Below are positions 20,261-30,799 of a stretch of 64,000 bases of DNA, piece after piece. The notes below the pieces were generated by a model. That model searched no databases. It was not told the origin of the DNA and was given only the letters and a program-made list of their open reading frames with translations. Made by a program: the position numbers and the translations under genes. The stretch covers positions 310,001-374,000 of the forward strand of contig JAHDVF020001505.1 of NCBI GenBank assembly GCA_022606425.2, in the 5' to 3' direction. Numbering within the stretch: position 1 is the stretch's first letter; the number at the start of each line of letters is the position of its first letter. Origin of the DNA: Lepidostoma basale. Taxonomy: Eukaryota; Arthropoda; Insecta; Trichoptera; Lepidostomatidae.

Positions 20261-22237
20261 TAGGGTGTCCCTTATATGGGCAAAAAAATTTTTTTTTGGA
20301 TTATTGAAACGCATACCCCCTAATTATGTTTAATAGTCTACTAGTTACCCAAATACAAAATTTCAACTTCCTACGTTAATTCTAACCCGTGCCGACTTGC
20401 CCTCAAAGTTTTAGAAAATAGGTGATTTAAGTGTCTCTTAAATGTAGTTGTAGATGATCACATAAAACCACTATGTTAGATAAATATTAATGAAAACACA
20501 TATGTATATAATGTTCTTCTTGTAATCATCAAAAAAGATCCAAATTTATATTTATTTACTTGGATATTTCCTCTTCAAAATCTCTTTTTTTACAGTCTGG
20601 ATAAATTTTTCTATGTTCTTGCACACAACATAATATGAACTGCTTATGTTCTTCATCTGCGGTAGTCAAACCATGAACGTCTGTCATAAGATTAACAGCT
20701 CTTTCAGCTGTGTCATTTACTGCTTTTAAGCTAGTAACCTTCTTTTTAACTTCCACAAACGCCGCGCTGTCTTTCTATGAAGATACAATTTCTTTAAGGA
20801 AATTACTATCATATTTTAGTTGTGAAATTAAATCTTTTCTCTATACAGAAACAAAATCACTCAAAGATTTCCATAAAACAAGATAACAAATACTTGTAGT
20901 ACCTATAAATAAAACAAATTAGTTCTAAATTAAATACCAGATTAAACACTACTTACGTACCATATAGAGAGCCAGACATCTGTTCCTTCGATGGAACATA
21001 TCTCTTTCCCGATTCACCAAAACTTTTATTTTTGTAAGTTTTCTACAATGTTTCCTTTGGTCTGCTCATCAACGTTGTCATCAAAAATTAAAAGGACGGC
21101 TATTTCCTCTGACAAGTACCACAAATGTTGACTGAACTTGTTTAAAGCCGCTTTGGAAATCGTCAACTTCTTCGTAATCTTTTAAGGTCTTTAAAAAACA
21201 AAAATCTTCATTTGGAGCTTTTATCGCCAAACTACATTCAAGCCAGGGCTTTACAAAAACTGACACAATAAATAAACAAACATCTGGTAAAGCTTGTTTG
21301 TCCTTAGAGCACATTTTAAACTAGGACTGCAGCAAACGTATTTTTAAGGAGTAAATAGCTCTTGCCATCCATCGTGCTTGATGCATTGGGCCAGCAGGTC
21401 TGTTTATTTTATTTTCATTGCCTCCACCCAGAAAAACAACAGCATGCTCAATATGAGTTCCCTATAATCATCTCGTACAATCGATTTTGCGATTCAAACG
21501 CACTTTTGAGCATCAGTTCTTATATATGATGGCGGCCAGCAAAGAATAACAAACCTCCTTCTAGTTTTTGCACACTAGCTCCGTTCAAGTATCCTGTATA
21601 TGATGCTGTCGTATCATAGCACATTAAAGAGCATCGGCGTGTGCGGTATCGAATAAATTATCTAATTCAAGTTGAAAGTTCTCTTCGCGGCGCCTATGTA
21701 AGCCCTGAATCTTCTTGCTATTTTTTGCAGTTCTCGTCAGACCTGATAAAGATCCACTAACTTCTTAACATAATTACGAACAGCTCTGGTAGGTATTCTA
21801 GCCTTTTTTCAGAACATATTGGACTCCAGAATGACAAGATTTGCGCTTTCATTAACAGTCAAATTAACTTCACGTATTTTGAAAAATAGAACTGCGAGAA
21901 CTTGAAGATTAGATAGTTGTTTGCACCTGTTATTTGATGATTTACTTCACCAACCAAGAAAATACTTTTTTAATTGCTTCTTAGTTCTACTGACATCTTC
22001 GAAATATAAAACAATCCATGGTTCCTACCCGATAAGCCGAAACTAAATGCTAATAACAACGACAACGCGCCGCTCCTGTGACGCAATTTGTATGGGACAT
22101 CTTTGCGCGCAAGTCGGCACGGGTTACACTGTTCCGAATAAGGAAAAAATTTGGTTTCGGATGTTTTAGGCCCAAATGAATAAAACAATAGCCTATGCAT
22201 TGTAAAATTAAAACTTTGAAAAATAAGGGACACCCTA
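20261..22237 (-). mobile_element. decayed DNA transposon with 15-bp terminal repeats
   Basis: TAGGGTGTCCCTTAT at 20,261-20,275 is exactly complementary to 22,223-22,237. Both ends sit in TATAT-like flanks, so the target duplication cannot be fixed. The minus strand codes for a broken protein. Near 21,310-21,440 it reads FLGGGNENKINRPAG then PMHQARWMARAIYSLKIRLL, and from 21,314 a 77-codon frame begins MCSKDKQALPDVCLFIVSVF. Nearer the 3' side is a frame starting MEVKKKVTSLKAVNDTAERA (20,756 downward). From memory, the PxxxHxARWMAxAIYxLK landmark occurs in an uncharacterised transposon protein common in arthropod genomes. At least three stops or frameshifts make it a relic. Confidence 0.75.
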
Positions 22238-22261
22238 ATATAAATATACACACTTATTATA

Positions 22262-22600
<339 letters not shown>

Positions 22601-22604
22601 GTAT

Positions 22605-23070
22605 ATATATACATATAGAATTAGTACTTGAATGACGGTTATATTGTGCTTAACGCGTCCACTCGTGTTACATGTTGCTTCATCCTTTGTTATTACGGAT
22701 GTTACAAAGTATTTCGTGATTAGGCTACAACAGGTGGTCGGGCGAGGGTCGTCACCCAAATTATACCAGATCCCGAACAACAAGCAACGCAGTCACTTCT
22801 TTAACCCCCTACCCTCTTCAAAGGGTTTGTGGCTTTTGTAACTTAACCTTAGAACCCGGGATTAGGTTAACGATTTTCTATTAACCGTTAGTGCCATGAT
22901 ACTCGGTAAGTACAGATGCATAGACATTTGGTTTTTATAAACATGGGTGAGTAAATATATTTCTCGACCTGTATTTGATTAAATTTGTTGTGCAACCACT
23001 CACAATTTAGATGTGCGTTTGACTAAACATTTTACAACCTTGATTACTTATTAACATTTATTTCATGAAT
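22605..23070. other. unclassified stretch
   Basis: A moderately GC-richer piece lies at 22,660-22,870, with no recognisable frame or termini. Confidence 0.35.
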
Positions 23071-23074
23071 CTTA

Positions 23075-23275
23075 ATTAATTCGAATGAAAACTTCTGCTT
23101 TCTAGAAGTTTTGTTTTAGTTTGTGTGAATAACATGTTTCACTATAGCATTTTGAAATGATTTAATAATGCCAAATCAAATTAAACCATTTGATTATGCC
23201 TTAATAAGGCCTAACATATCACAACCCATAATATAAAATACACCACAATCGTAGAAAACGAACGTTTTTTTGTAT
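23075..23275. repeat. degenerate hairpin MITE (16.3-kb family)
   Basis: The left arm GAATGAAAACTTCTGCTTTC ... GTGTGAATAACATGTTTCAC and the right arm ATAAGGCCTAACATATCACA ... are related inversely, and the centre reads AATCAAATTAAACCATTTGA. It is diverged. Confidence 0.55.
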
Positions 23276-23374
23276 CAAATATTTATTGAAGACAAACATT
23301 TATTCGTTTATCGTAAAGAATATATACTCTTATTTCAATAAAAGAAAAATGTATTTTTAAGGATTAATTGTATC

Positions 23375-23770
23375 TCAATAGAGACGAAGATGTAAACTGT
23401 TTTTTTTTTTAACAGAATATGGAAGTCGAGGCGTTTACAAGACTTTATGCCCTGTCATTGGTTGGGTTAAGCGATCGCTTTATGTTAACAACATTCCCCA
23501 TTCCGCCCTTCTTACGACCATCACATCTGCTAAATTTTTGAAAGATGTATATATGCTGCTATGTTAAGAACACTTCACATTTTTAGGTCAATCTACACTA
23601 GCGCCATCTATTAAGATTATATGTAAGCATTAAGCAGAAAATCTTTATAAATGCAATGTGAAAAGCTAACGAAATTATCATACTGCTAGACAACGCCTAG
23701 AGAATGGGTAAAATCCAATATTTGTCTACAAGTATTTGTATACATTGAAAAAACAATTATAGAAAAATGT
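23375..23770 (+). repeat. K-family repeat, copy 2
   Basis: It contains AAGGATTAATTGTATCTCAA, AGAGACGAAGATGTAAACTG, CATTGGTTGGGTTAAGCGAT and ACATTCCCCATTCCGCCCTT. The 3' half carries GCATTAAGCAGAAAATCTTT and AATGGGTAAAATCCAATATT. This is one of the most complete plus-oriented copies. Confidence 0.8.
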
Positions 23771-23789
23771 AGTTTATATTGTTTTTCCG

Positions 23790-23870
23790 GTGATGAATGT
23801 GTATAACCTTCGAAACATTACGAGGTAAATAAACTTAAAAATAGAAACAACAGAATATTTATTCATAAAA
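23790..23870 (+). repeat. half hairpin of the 17.2-kb (R) family
   Basis: GTGATGAATGTGTATAACCT, TCGAAACATTACGAGGTAAA and TAAACTTAAAAATAGAAAC align with the R-family arm. The catalytic-like boxes have drifted. Confidence 0.45.
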
Positions 23871-23874
23871 ATAT

Positions 23875-24330
23875 ATCAATTATGAAATTCCATAATGTTA
23901 CCGCTGTAAGTTTATCTAAAATATTTGTTATTTCATGTTGTTATAATAACTTTAATACATTGAAATCCTGAATATCTCAAGTTAGAACTTTACCCTGTAT
24001 GACAAATATAATAATAATGATTAAACTAAATCAGTTCAGACCCGACTGGGCTCTCTGAAAATAGATCTTAGCCTCGTTGACTTGGTTTCTTCAAATGAGA
24101 TAGAAATTCTATCGAGTTCTATTATTGTAGACGATACATTACTCGTTGGTCAATTGTTAAATATAGTCTCGGAGAGAATATGAGAAATTTTAGTTTATTT
24201 TTAAGGTTGAATTACAGTATAACCCGTCAGTTGTTTAATTCAAGTGGGTTCATTTTTACAATAATATTCTAGTTCAGTATTTTATATGATTTTTTTAAAT
24301 ACTAAAACTCCTTTATTTAATCATTTTGTT
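23875..24330. other. AT-rich stretch, nothing recognised
   Basis: No feature was seen. Confidence 0.35.
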
Positions 24331-24334
24331 TTTA

Positions 24335-24895
24335 TCAAATCAAATCAAATCAAATCAGTTTATTAACTCAAAAGACATTAAAAACAGCAAAATGCTTAAG
24401 GCATCTATTGAATACAGGTAAAATATTATAAAAATACTTCATAGTACCAGGAACGCATTAGAGATGGTTCGACGTTAGGAAGCCAAGATACTTTCTTAAG
24501 TCAACAGTATTTGTCCCCTGAACGTACCTTCACTAATATGAAAGACGTCGATCTCCGAAGAGATCGCGTTCAGCAGACTAATTGCTCTTCCCACCGGTGT
24601 CACCAGAGGCAGATTGATTCTGGTGGCCGGTAGGTAAAACAATATGTGATGTCGCTGTCGAAGAAATCTATCAGGGACAAAAAGACTAAACCCTTTAGCA
24701 CGGCCGAGTTCTTGAAATATCCCCAGATTAATTTAAAGCAATGGGTAATGAGATGCCCATCTAAAGAATTGGTTCCGAGCATTCTTAAAAGAAATGCCTT
24801 AAGAGAGCCACGGATAACGATCATACTCCCTCATGTAGAAATTTCAGAAACCTCAGAATTTTTTTCTAAATTCCTTTATTTTTATTCATAATCAT
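24335..24895 (-). mobile_element. CR1/Jockey-like LINE 3' end
   Basis: The low-coordinate end is the complement of a GATTT pentamer tail (TCAAATCAAATCAAATCAAA). On the minus strand a 74-codon frame begins MIVIRGSLKAFLLRMLGTNS, then LDGHLITHCFKLIWGYFKNS. The usual RLFYLPATRTNLPL block follows in broken form. It is homologous to 46.68-47.41 kb. It is 5'-truncated with several stops. Confidence 0.75.
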
Positions 24896-24899
24896 TGTC

Positions 24900-25220
24900 A
24901 TCATCAGCTTGTATCCATCAACTCCTGGACGTCGATCTCCTCCATCAGCTTAGATGTCTGCCGATCCTGGGCTACACGCATCCATGTCGTACGGGCGGTC
25001 TCTTTAATATCGTACCTCCATCGATATTTAGGACGTCCTAGGTTTCAGGTAAAAGTTCTAGGACACCAGCAAAGGAGGCGTTTCGCCCATCTATCGCCAG
25101 AGCTGCGAGCGACATTGCTTGCTAGCGATATTTTAGAGTTGCCACTCTTCCGATAATGTCCGACACCCTTGTTCTGGCCATAATAGTGGTTTTCTCACCC
25201 TGCCCGCTATAATGATTCAG
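24900..25220 (-). mobile_element. decayed LINE tail, D-like
   Basis: ATCATCAGCTTGTATCCATC ... CTCCTGGACGTCGATCTCCT is the complement of the terminal codons and 3' UTR seen in lineage D copies. The following bases to about 25,200 include GATATTTAGGACGTCCTAGG (a RPRYR-type block on the minus strand). No frame survives. Confidence 0.45.
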
Positions 25221-25284
25221 AGCATTGCTTTTACATTTTGTTACTCACGTACATTTCCTTTATAGAATGACTTTCATAGTAAAG

Positions 25285-25450
25285 ATGCAAGAACTATGAC
25301 TGCCACATCGAACGTTTCGGGTTCAATTCCTGGCGATGGTAGTGTCAAAGTCACACTATCTTTGGTTTGGTGTAGAATTCGCGTGACAATAAAATAGCGA
25401 TAGATTAACTCCTACCACATTGCATGAGAATCAATAGCTAAATGCTGTAT
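25285..25450 (+). mobile_element. tRNA-derived SINE (S family), 5'-truncated
   Basis: The B-box region TTCGGGTTCAATTCCTGGCG is followed by the family body TCACACTATCTTTGGTTTGG, GTGTAGAATTCGCGTGACAA and TAAAATAGCGATAGATTAAC. The A-box half is degraded. It matches the minus-strand copy at 10.65-10.90 kb. Confidence 0.7.
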
Positions 25451-25664
25451 ACAGTAATTGGGTTCAAATAATCTGCTGTATACAAATGTGGAGAGCAACG
25501 TGAAACTACCATATTTAAGGCCCAAGTGGCATCCTAAGAACCCCCAAAAATATTACACTTTGCTGCCAAGCAATCCCTTGGATTGAAACTAGCGAGGACA
25601 TATATTCTGTTTTTGTTCGATTGAATAAACTAAATTATACCTTGTTGTAAAAAAAAATATCGCC

Positions 25665-25866
25665 TGCTGCATCTTATTTGAAGAGAATAACAGAGGGCCG
25701 CAGGGGGGCAGGGAGAAGGCAGATCTCTTGGCTGCGCAATGTGAAGGAATGGACGAGAAGCGGAACTGTGGAGGAGCTATTCCGGACAGCGCAGGATAGG
25801 GAAGAGTTTACCAGAGTGATCGCCAACGTCGGGGGGACCTGACAGGGTACTTTAAGAAGAAGATAC
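25665..25866 (+). mobile_element. 3' end of LINE lineage B
   Basis: The plus strand reads AGRRQISWLRNVKEWTRS, then EELFRTAQDREEFTRVIANV in frame with small defects, ending GGGGACCTGACAGGGTACTT and AAGAAGAAG. The sequence is close to the copy at 44.88-45.08 kb. Confidence 0.8.
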
Positions 25867-25984
25867 CTTGTTATTTGAAAAATATTGTTAACATGTATAT
25901 TCCAATGCCGTGTATAGACAATAACTGCTGCAGTGGATTGATGGTTGATGTTAGCTTTGTAAAACTTCATTATTATTTTATAAT

Positions 25985-26195
25985 AGTTAACACGATTGTT
26001 AAGTGGTTTTACTTGGATTTAATTTATATAAATTATATAAATTGTGGAAAATTTGTTTCGCCTTGCGAGGGCATTCTCAAACTTCCTCGTTTGTTTGAGA
26101 ATGCTTTAGCAAGGCGAAACAAATTCGTCACAATTTATATTATTTATATAAATTTAATCCTAGTAAAACCACTAAACAATCGTGTTTATTATTCT
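25985..26195. repeat. hairpin element (TTTGTTTCGCCTTGC family)
   Basis: The left arm AAATTTGTTTCGCCTTGCGA with GGGCATTCTCAAAC is answered by GTTTGAGAATGCTTTAGCAA and GGCGAAACAAATTCGTC. Outer arms AAACCACTAAACAATCGTG and CACGATTGTTAAGTGGTTTT complete the palindrome. It has a GAAA box and a GUC, but no CUGANGA box. Confidence 0.85.
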
Positions 26196-26199
26196 AAAT

Positions 26200-26635
26200 T
26201 GATGCGGTAGAGATTAATAATTCAGTAAAAATGATTTTATATAAAAACTGGTACTCTAATTTTAGAATCACAATGTAAATAGTTTAGATACTGAAATTTT
26301 TAATGTTTTGACGCTTTAGAGGCAATAGTTCTTCCAATCTTATGGCCTTACCAATAAACGGGACTCTAATTATATAAAAGTCGGTACAAAAACATATTAG
26401 CAGTAAAATTGTTACGTCACCATGGGGAAATCTCTTTCCTATTTAACTTTCTCTTGTTTTATTTTCAGTAGAAAAGAAGTTTCAATAGCGCGATGACCAT
26501 TTTCTCACTTTTAAATTACTACGAGAGTTTTTTAACTTTTTTTAGGGTTTCAACGAAGATGCTGGTTAAATTTCGTATAGGAATGTTTCAAACAATGTGT
26601 ACAGCTTTATTTCAAGTAAACAAATTAGTACAAAA
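26200..26635. other. AT-rich stretch, nothing recognised
   Basis: No feature was seen. Confidence 0.35.
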
Positions 26636-26639
26636 AAAT

Positions 26640-27145
26640 GGAACTTCTTCTTCTTATTTTTGTCCTGTCACACCTCAGTGGTTCATAGGGCCTCAAGGAA
26701 CCTTCTCCATCCGACTCTATCGCATGCCTGATGCCTAACATCATACCAAGTGAGACCTGCTGCCTTAACCTCGTCCTGCGGGGCTCTTCTCTAGGTGTCT
26801 CTAGATCTGCCTCGCTTCCTCTTTTTCCCCATACGGGACCAGTCTAGTGCGCCCTGAGCGATGCAGGCTGGGTTCCGTCTCAGAGTGTGACCCATCCACT
26901 GCCATTTTCGTCTAGCGACTTGTTCTCTAATTGAGTTTTCGCCTGCCATGGTCCAGAGAACAGCATTTGGCACAGTTTTTGGCCAATAGATCTTGAATAT
27001 TGAGCGAAGGCACCTATTTATAAACACCTGGAGTTTTCCAAAAACGTCCGCGGTAGCTTTCCAAATCTCACATCCGTACAGCAGTACGCTTTTAACGCTA
27101 GTCGGAGCTTGAGCTTTCTCGAAATGATACTGGAACGCCATACAG
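26640..27145 (-). mobile_element. LINE lineage E, 3' fragment
   Basis: On the minus strand a 116-codon open frame from 27,141 begins MAFQYHFEKAQAPTSVKSVL, then LLYGCEIWKATADVFGKLQV, FINRCLRSIFKIYWPKTVPN, RRKWQWMGHTLRRNP and LDWSRMGKKRKRGRSRDT, then a stop. Downstream a DVRHQA..DRVxWRRFLEAL block leads to a GAA-type tail near 26,643. This order is the post-RT part of a widespread LINE. The RT palm is absent. A second copy lies at 47.94-48.32 kb. Confidence 0.85.
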
Positions 27146-27344
27146 GGCGAAACATAGCGAAAGCTGGCAAAAAATGGAATTTACTCTCTACCATACAATA
27201 ATTTATTAATTTATTCATAATTTAATTTAGTACTTAATTAATTTATTAATAAGAAATAGACCAGGTTATTTTTAAATTTAAATTATTGTATCGAATTAAA
27301 AATGCGTTTTTTATATAATATAAATCTTTCTTTGTTTAGTTTTT

Positions 27345-27485
27345 ATTATATTTTTACACTTGAAGATGGAAGTATCCTTCGAAACGTGTCATCTTTTTTA
27401 ATATTTTTTTAATGTTTTGTGGATTAAACTAAGTTTTTTTTAATTTCCTAAGTATATTACTATGGAATTCCACAGTGTTAATGCC
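27345..27485 (+). repeat. half hairpin of the 15.8-kb family, hammerhead-like
   Basis: The plus strand reads UUGAAGA (C3 to U), U, GGAAG-UAU-CCUUC, GAAA, CGUG, UC. The helix I strands (ACAC against AUCU) no longer pair. The TATTACTATGGAATTCCACA block also matches 15.75 kb. It is a single degenerate arm. Confidence 0.5.
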
Positions 27486-27580
27486 TTAAGGTTCAATAAG
27501 TTCATTGTTGTATTTTTAACAGGAATCTTTCGAACGTAATTGTTTTTAACGTAATTTAATATCATGTAATTTCATGTCGA

Positions 27581-27637
27581 ACGTAATTTAATATCATGTA
27601 TTTATGGTACTTATAAATACATGATATTAAATTACGT
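27581..27637. repeat. perfect 25-bp hairpin
   Basis: Positions 27,581-27,605 and 27,613-27,637 are exact reverse complements around GGTACTT. A third, partial direct copy of the left arm lies just upstream (27,548-27,570). The function is unknown, and no family member was seen elsewhere. Confidence 0.95.
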
Positions 27638-27639
27638 AA

Positions 27640-27955
27640 CGAAAGTAATGTATTGAGATAAAAATTATCTTAAGACAGAAACCAAATAATATAATCCGTA
27701 TCCAAGTTTGACATGTGTAATTATGGGTGATACGAGTTCCTCAAAACGTAGCTTAGCTTCTCCAATGCTACTATTTCAAGAAAATGTTCATAAAGTTGAA
27801 GTTAGTTCATATCCTTCGTTACCTCTAACCGTCGCGTCGCGTCGGAAGAAAAATTACAACGCACAAATTCATACCTATGATTTTTATCTTTACAACAGAT
27901 AGAGGATAATAAAGAAAATGGTTTCATACTATATAAGCAGTGGAAAATTTGTATA
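27640..27955. other. unclassified stretch
   Basis: A 64-codon frame at 27,708-27,902 shows no recognisable features. Confidence 0.3.
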
Positions 27956-27959
27956 TTCA

Positions 27960-28185
27960 CAACAATTCACTTCTCTTCTTTACCCTAGCCATCTTTCCAC
28001 TACTGGATAAAGGCCTCTTCAAGTTTTCTATATCCTGGGCGACTCATATCCATATTCTTCCTCCGACTGGAGTTATGTCCCCAGCCCATTTTTGGGGTCG
28101 ACTGATATCTCTTTTTTCTTCATGCTCTCCACGTCAAGTCTCTGGGTCCCCATCTTGTTTCAATATTCACATGAACATTTAATTA
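27960..28185 (-). mobile_element. decayed LINE tail, D-like
   Basis: CCACTACTGGATAAAGGCCT on the plus strand is the complement of the terminal segment of D-type LINE ORF2 proteins. The following bases contain degenerate counterparts of the WGRD and WR blocks. There is no continuous frame. Confidence 0.45.
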
Positions 28186-28199
28186 TTTTTATGTGCATT

Positions 28200-28290
28200 C
28201 TAAAATGTTTGATAAGACTCTAGCGAAACATGTCGTATCCATAAAACTTCTAGAAAATGTCGCTTTTACCAATTTATAATACGTATGATA
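28200..28290 (+). repeat. half hairpin MITE (16.3-kb family)
   Basis: GCGAAACATGTCGTATCC with CATAAAACTTCTAGAAAATG and an AATTTATAATACGTATGA end match the right arm of the 16.3-kb element. Confidence 0.45.
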
Positions 28291-28371
28291 TTTGCAAATT
28301 TGTAATTGTTAGTCAAGAAACTGTAAATAAATAATGAAAAAAAAGTTACTATAATACAATTATTTTATCAT

Positions 28372-28472
28372 TATTATTTTGTTGAATCGCTCTTTAATCA
28401 AGACAGCATGAGCCAAATCGATGTAAAGGGTATTATAGCTATCATAGTGATTCTCGTGACATGTGATAAGTT
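28372..28472 (-). mobile_element. SINE S family, 3' half (interrupted copy)
   Basis: Reads as the complement of the SINE 3' part, as at 10.67-10.75 kb: TTGTTGAATCGCTCTTTA, AGCATGAGCCAAATCGATGT and AGCTATCATAGTGATTCTCG. It stops at GTGATAAGTT, where a LINE has been inserted. The 5' half continues at 28,888. Confidence 0.85.
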
Positions 28473-28887
28473 CTATGAGATCTCTAAGACGAATGTGTGG
28501 CAAATCTGTTTATGATAGAGTGACAAATGCAAGTATAAGAAGTGAATGTGGTGCGAATGAAAGTTTTATGAACAAAATAAGGAAAGGGTCATTAAGATGG
28601 TTTGGACACATGGAAAGAATGAGTGAAGACAGAATGGTAAAGAAGGTATATGTAAACGGCGTGAACGGAGCTAGAAATAGAGGAAGGCCGAGGAAAACGT
28701 GGCACGATCAAATCAATCAAATATTGAATGTCGGTCACGTGAGGAATCGGAAAAATCGACGTGCGTGCATGACAAGATGTATGAATGTAGAGGAAGCGAG
28801 AGACGTATGTCAGGACAGAACAGTGTGGCGTTCCATTCTTTCTGCCTACCCCTCCGGGGAGACGGCGTGATGGTAAGTTAGTTTTTT
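28473..28887 (+). mobile_element. LINE lineage A insertion with 10-bp target duplication
   Basis: A 415-base 5'-truncated copy. A frame covers MRSLRRMCGKSVYDRVTNAS, then KGSLRWFGHMERMSEDRMVK, RGRPRKTWHDQINQILNVGH, NRRACMTRCMNVEEARDVC and TVWRSILSAYPSGETA with a stop, followed by GGCGTGATGG and a short tail. GTGATAAGTT is present on both sides (28,463-28,472 and 28,888-28,897), and the two outer flanks join into one SINE. The copy was therefore made by target-primed insertion. The frame is intact over its length but has no RT domain. Confidence 0.93.
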
Positions 28888-29012
28888 GTGATAAGTTGGT
28901 AATGTATCGCCATTTTATTGTCACGTGAATTCTACACCAGACCAAAGACAGTGTGATAATCACACTGGGGTGACAGTCAATGCACTTACCACTCGGCCAC
29001 GAAGGTCGTCAT
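28888..29012 (-). mobile_element. SINE S family, 5' half with A and B box region
   Basis: Continuation of the copy at 28,372: CGCCATTTTATTGTCACGTG, CCAGACCAAAGACAGTGTGA, then the complement of the A box (CCACTCGGCCA) and ACGAAGGTCGTC. The B-box segment is deleted here, since CACTGGGG runs directly into TGACAGTCAATGC. Confidence 0.85.
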
Positions 29013-29067
29013 AGTTATGAAATATAAATATTACGTTGTAATTTTCTTTATAGTTAAATTCCACTTA

Positions 29068-29395
29068 CAGTAGAACGTCGTTTATCCGGACTTATTGAGG
29101 CCGGATGTGTTCCGGTTATCTGCATGTTAGGCGAAACATAGAGGAAAATATAAGTAGATTAAATGTGGCCTGGTCCCTCTTGATTTATTTTATACTTTTT
29201 TTTCTAACGTAATTCCCGCATGGACGAGGTACGGGCCCAGGACGAATCAAGATTGAATAAGCGAAGCTGACAAAAGGCGCCGTTCGCCTATAACTGCTTC
29301 GAGTAAGCGGTGGGAATCCTCTATGTCCTAGCTCGCTGCCATCTTCTGTCCCAGACTAAACTGAATGTATAAATTAAACTAATTATTAAATATAT
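29068..29395. mobile_element. possible pogo/Tigger-type terminal fragment
   Basis: TA followed by CAGTAGAACGTCGTTTATCC resembles the terminal repeats of pogo/Tigger elements (CAGTAGxxxCTC...TTATCCGG type), with an internal TTATCCGG / CCGGTTATC pair. I could not find the other end, and no transposase frame is present. The GC-richer part at 29,200-29,350 is unassigned. Confidence 0.35.
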
Positions 29396-29430
29396 TAAGA
29401 TTAAACTTTTGAGATTAAATTGTACTATAT

Positions 29431-29835
29431 AACTAACTAACTAACTAACCATCACGCCGTCTCCCCGAAGGGGTAGGCAGAAAGAATGACTTTTCTTTCC
29501 TGACATATTTCTCTCGCTTCCTCAACATTCATACATCGTGTCATGCACGCGCGTCGAGATCTCTGGCTCCTCACATGGCCGACATTCAATATTTGATTTA
29601 TTTGATCGTGCCACGTTTTCCTCGGTCATCCTCTATTTCTGGTTCCATTTACATCGTTAACATATACTTTTTTTACCATTCTTTTTTAATTCATTCTTTC
29701 CATATGCCCAAACTATCTTAATGATCCTTTCATTATTTTGATCATAACACCATAATTCGCACCGCATTCACTTCTTATATTTTCATTCGACACTCTATCA
29801 TACACAGAGTATCCACACATTCGTCTAAGAGATGT
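29431..29835 (-). mobile_element. LINE lineage A 3' end
   Basis: The low end, TAACTAACTAACTAACCATC, is the complement of the GTTA tail. The complement of the coding blocks follows in order (TCATACATCGTGTCATGCAC for TRCMN, GTGCCACGTTTTCCTCGGTC for RPRKTWH). Frames are broken. It ends near the MRSLRRM-equivalent at 29,835. Confidence 0.8.
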
Positions 29836-29839
29836 ATTA

Positions 29840-30265
29840 TATAAAGATATTTTATTTTTTTCCAAGAATTTTCAAACAACAAATTAATATTATAATCAAT
29901 TAATATATTATATTAATTTGTGATTTAATTATAGAAATTTGAGAACAAAAGCAACATTTCATTGAACATGTTTTTTTTATTGATCTATATTTTTCCATCT
30001 TCTATTTATTAATCCACCCATTTCAATGTTTCTCTCTTCCACGAGCTATACTTATTAACCTCAATCGTTAGTTATCATTGTTTCCTTTAGCACGAATAAT
30101 CTTTATGACCCTTCCATGATTTTATTATGAATACATCCATCGTTTTCCTGGTTATTTCTTATAACAGCTTTCTTTCACACAATGAATTTATATGTAACCT
30201 ATATTGTTTTTGATTTTCATACATTGTACCGTATATCTATTAAAGAGAAATTAGATTTATTCGAA
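29840..30265. other. AT-rich stretch, nothing recognised
   Basis: No feature was seen before the LINE target site. Confidence 0.35.
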
Positions 30266-30279
30266 TATGAATCTATCTT

Positions 30280-30787
30280 CAAAATGGAGTTCTGGTCCCA
30301 ACCCTAATGTATGGAAGCGAAGCATGGAACTGGCAGAAGAAGGATGATAGTAGAATAAATGCGGTAGAGATGAGGTCCCTAAGACGTATGTGTGGTAGAA
30401 CGATATACGACAGAATCTCAAATGCTGATATAAGAAAGGAATGTAGAGCGGAAGAAGGTATTATGAACAAAATTATGAAAGGATCGCTGCGTTGGTTCGG
30501 ACATATGGAACGCATGGATGGAGAAAGAATGGTTAAGAAAGTATACGTTAATGATGTAAATGGGGTACGAAGTCAAGGCAGACCGAGGAAAACATGGCAT
30601 GACCAAATTAATCAAATTTTAAAGGTTGGTCATGTTAGAAGTCAGAGGAATCGACGTGCGTGTATGACTCGTTGTATGAATGTGGAGGAACCTAGAGAGG
30701 TTTGCCAGGATAGAGTAGTGTGGCGGTCCATTCTCTCTGCCTACCGTTGCGGGGAAACGGCGTGATGGTTTGTTTGTTTGTTTGTTT
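30280..30787 (+). mobile_element. LINE lineage A insertion with 12-bp target duplication
   Basis: The best-preserved copy. An uninterrupted frame (152 codons from the Met at 30,307, opening upstream) reads NGVLVPTLMYGSEAWNW, MRSLRRMCGRTIYDRISNAD, KGSLRWFGHMERMDGERMVK, RGRPRKTWHDQINQILKVGH and VVWRSILSAYRCGETA with a stop. GGCGTGATGG and a (GTTT)n tail follow. TGAATCTATCTT flanks it exactly at 30,268-30,279 and 30,788-30,799. These show a recent 508-base insertion, truncated before the RT palm and so not autonomous. Confidence 0.95.
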
Positions 30788-30799
30788 TGAATCTATCTT

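Noticed and set aside
25985..26195. Hammerhead-like motif in the TTTGTTTCG hairpin
   Set aside because: GAAA and GUC are present, but the box reads UUGAGAA/UUGAGGA and no helix I pairing is found in any of the three arms.
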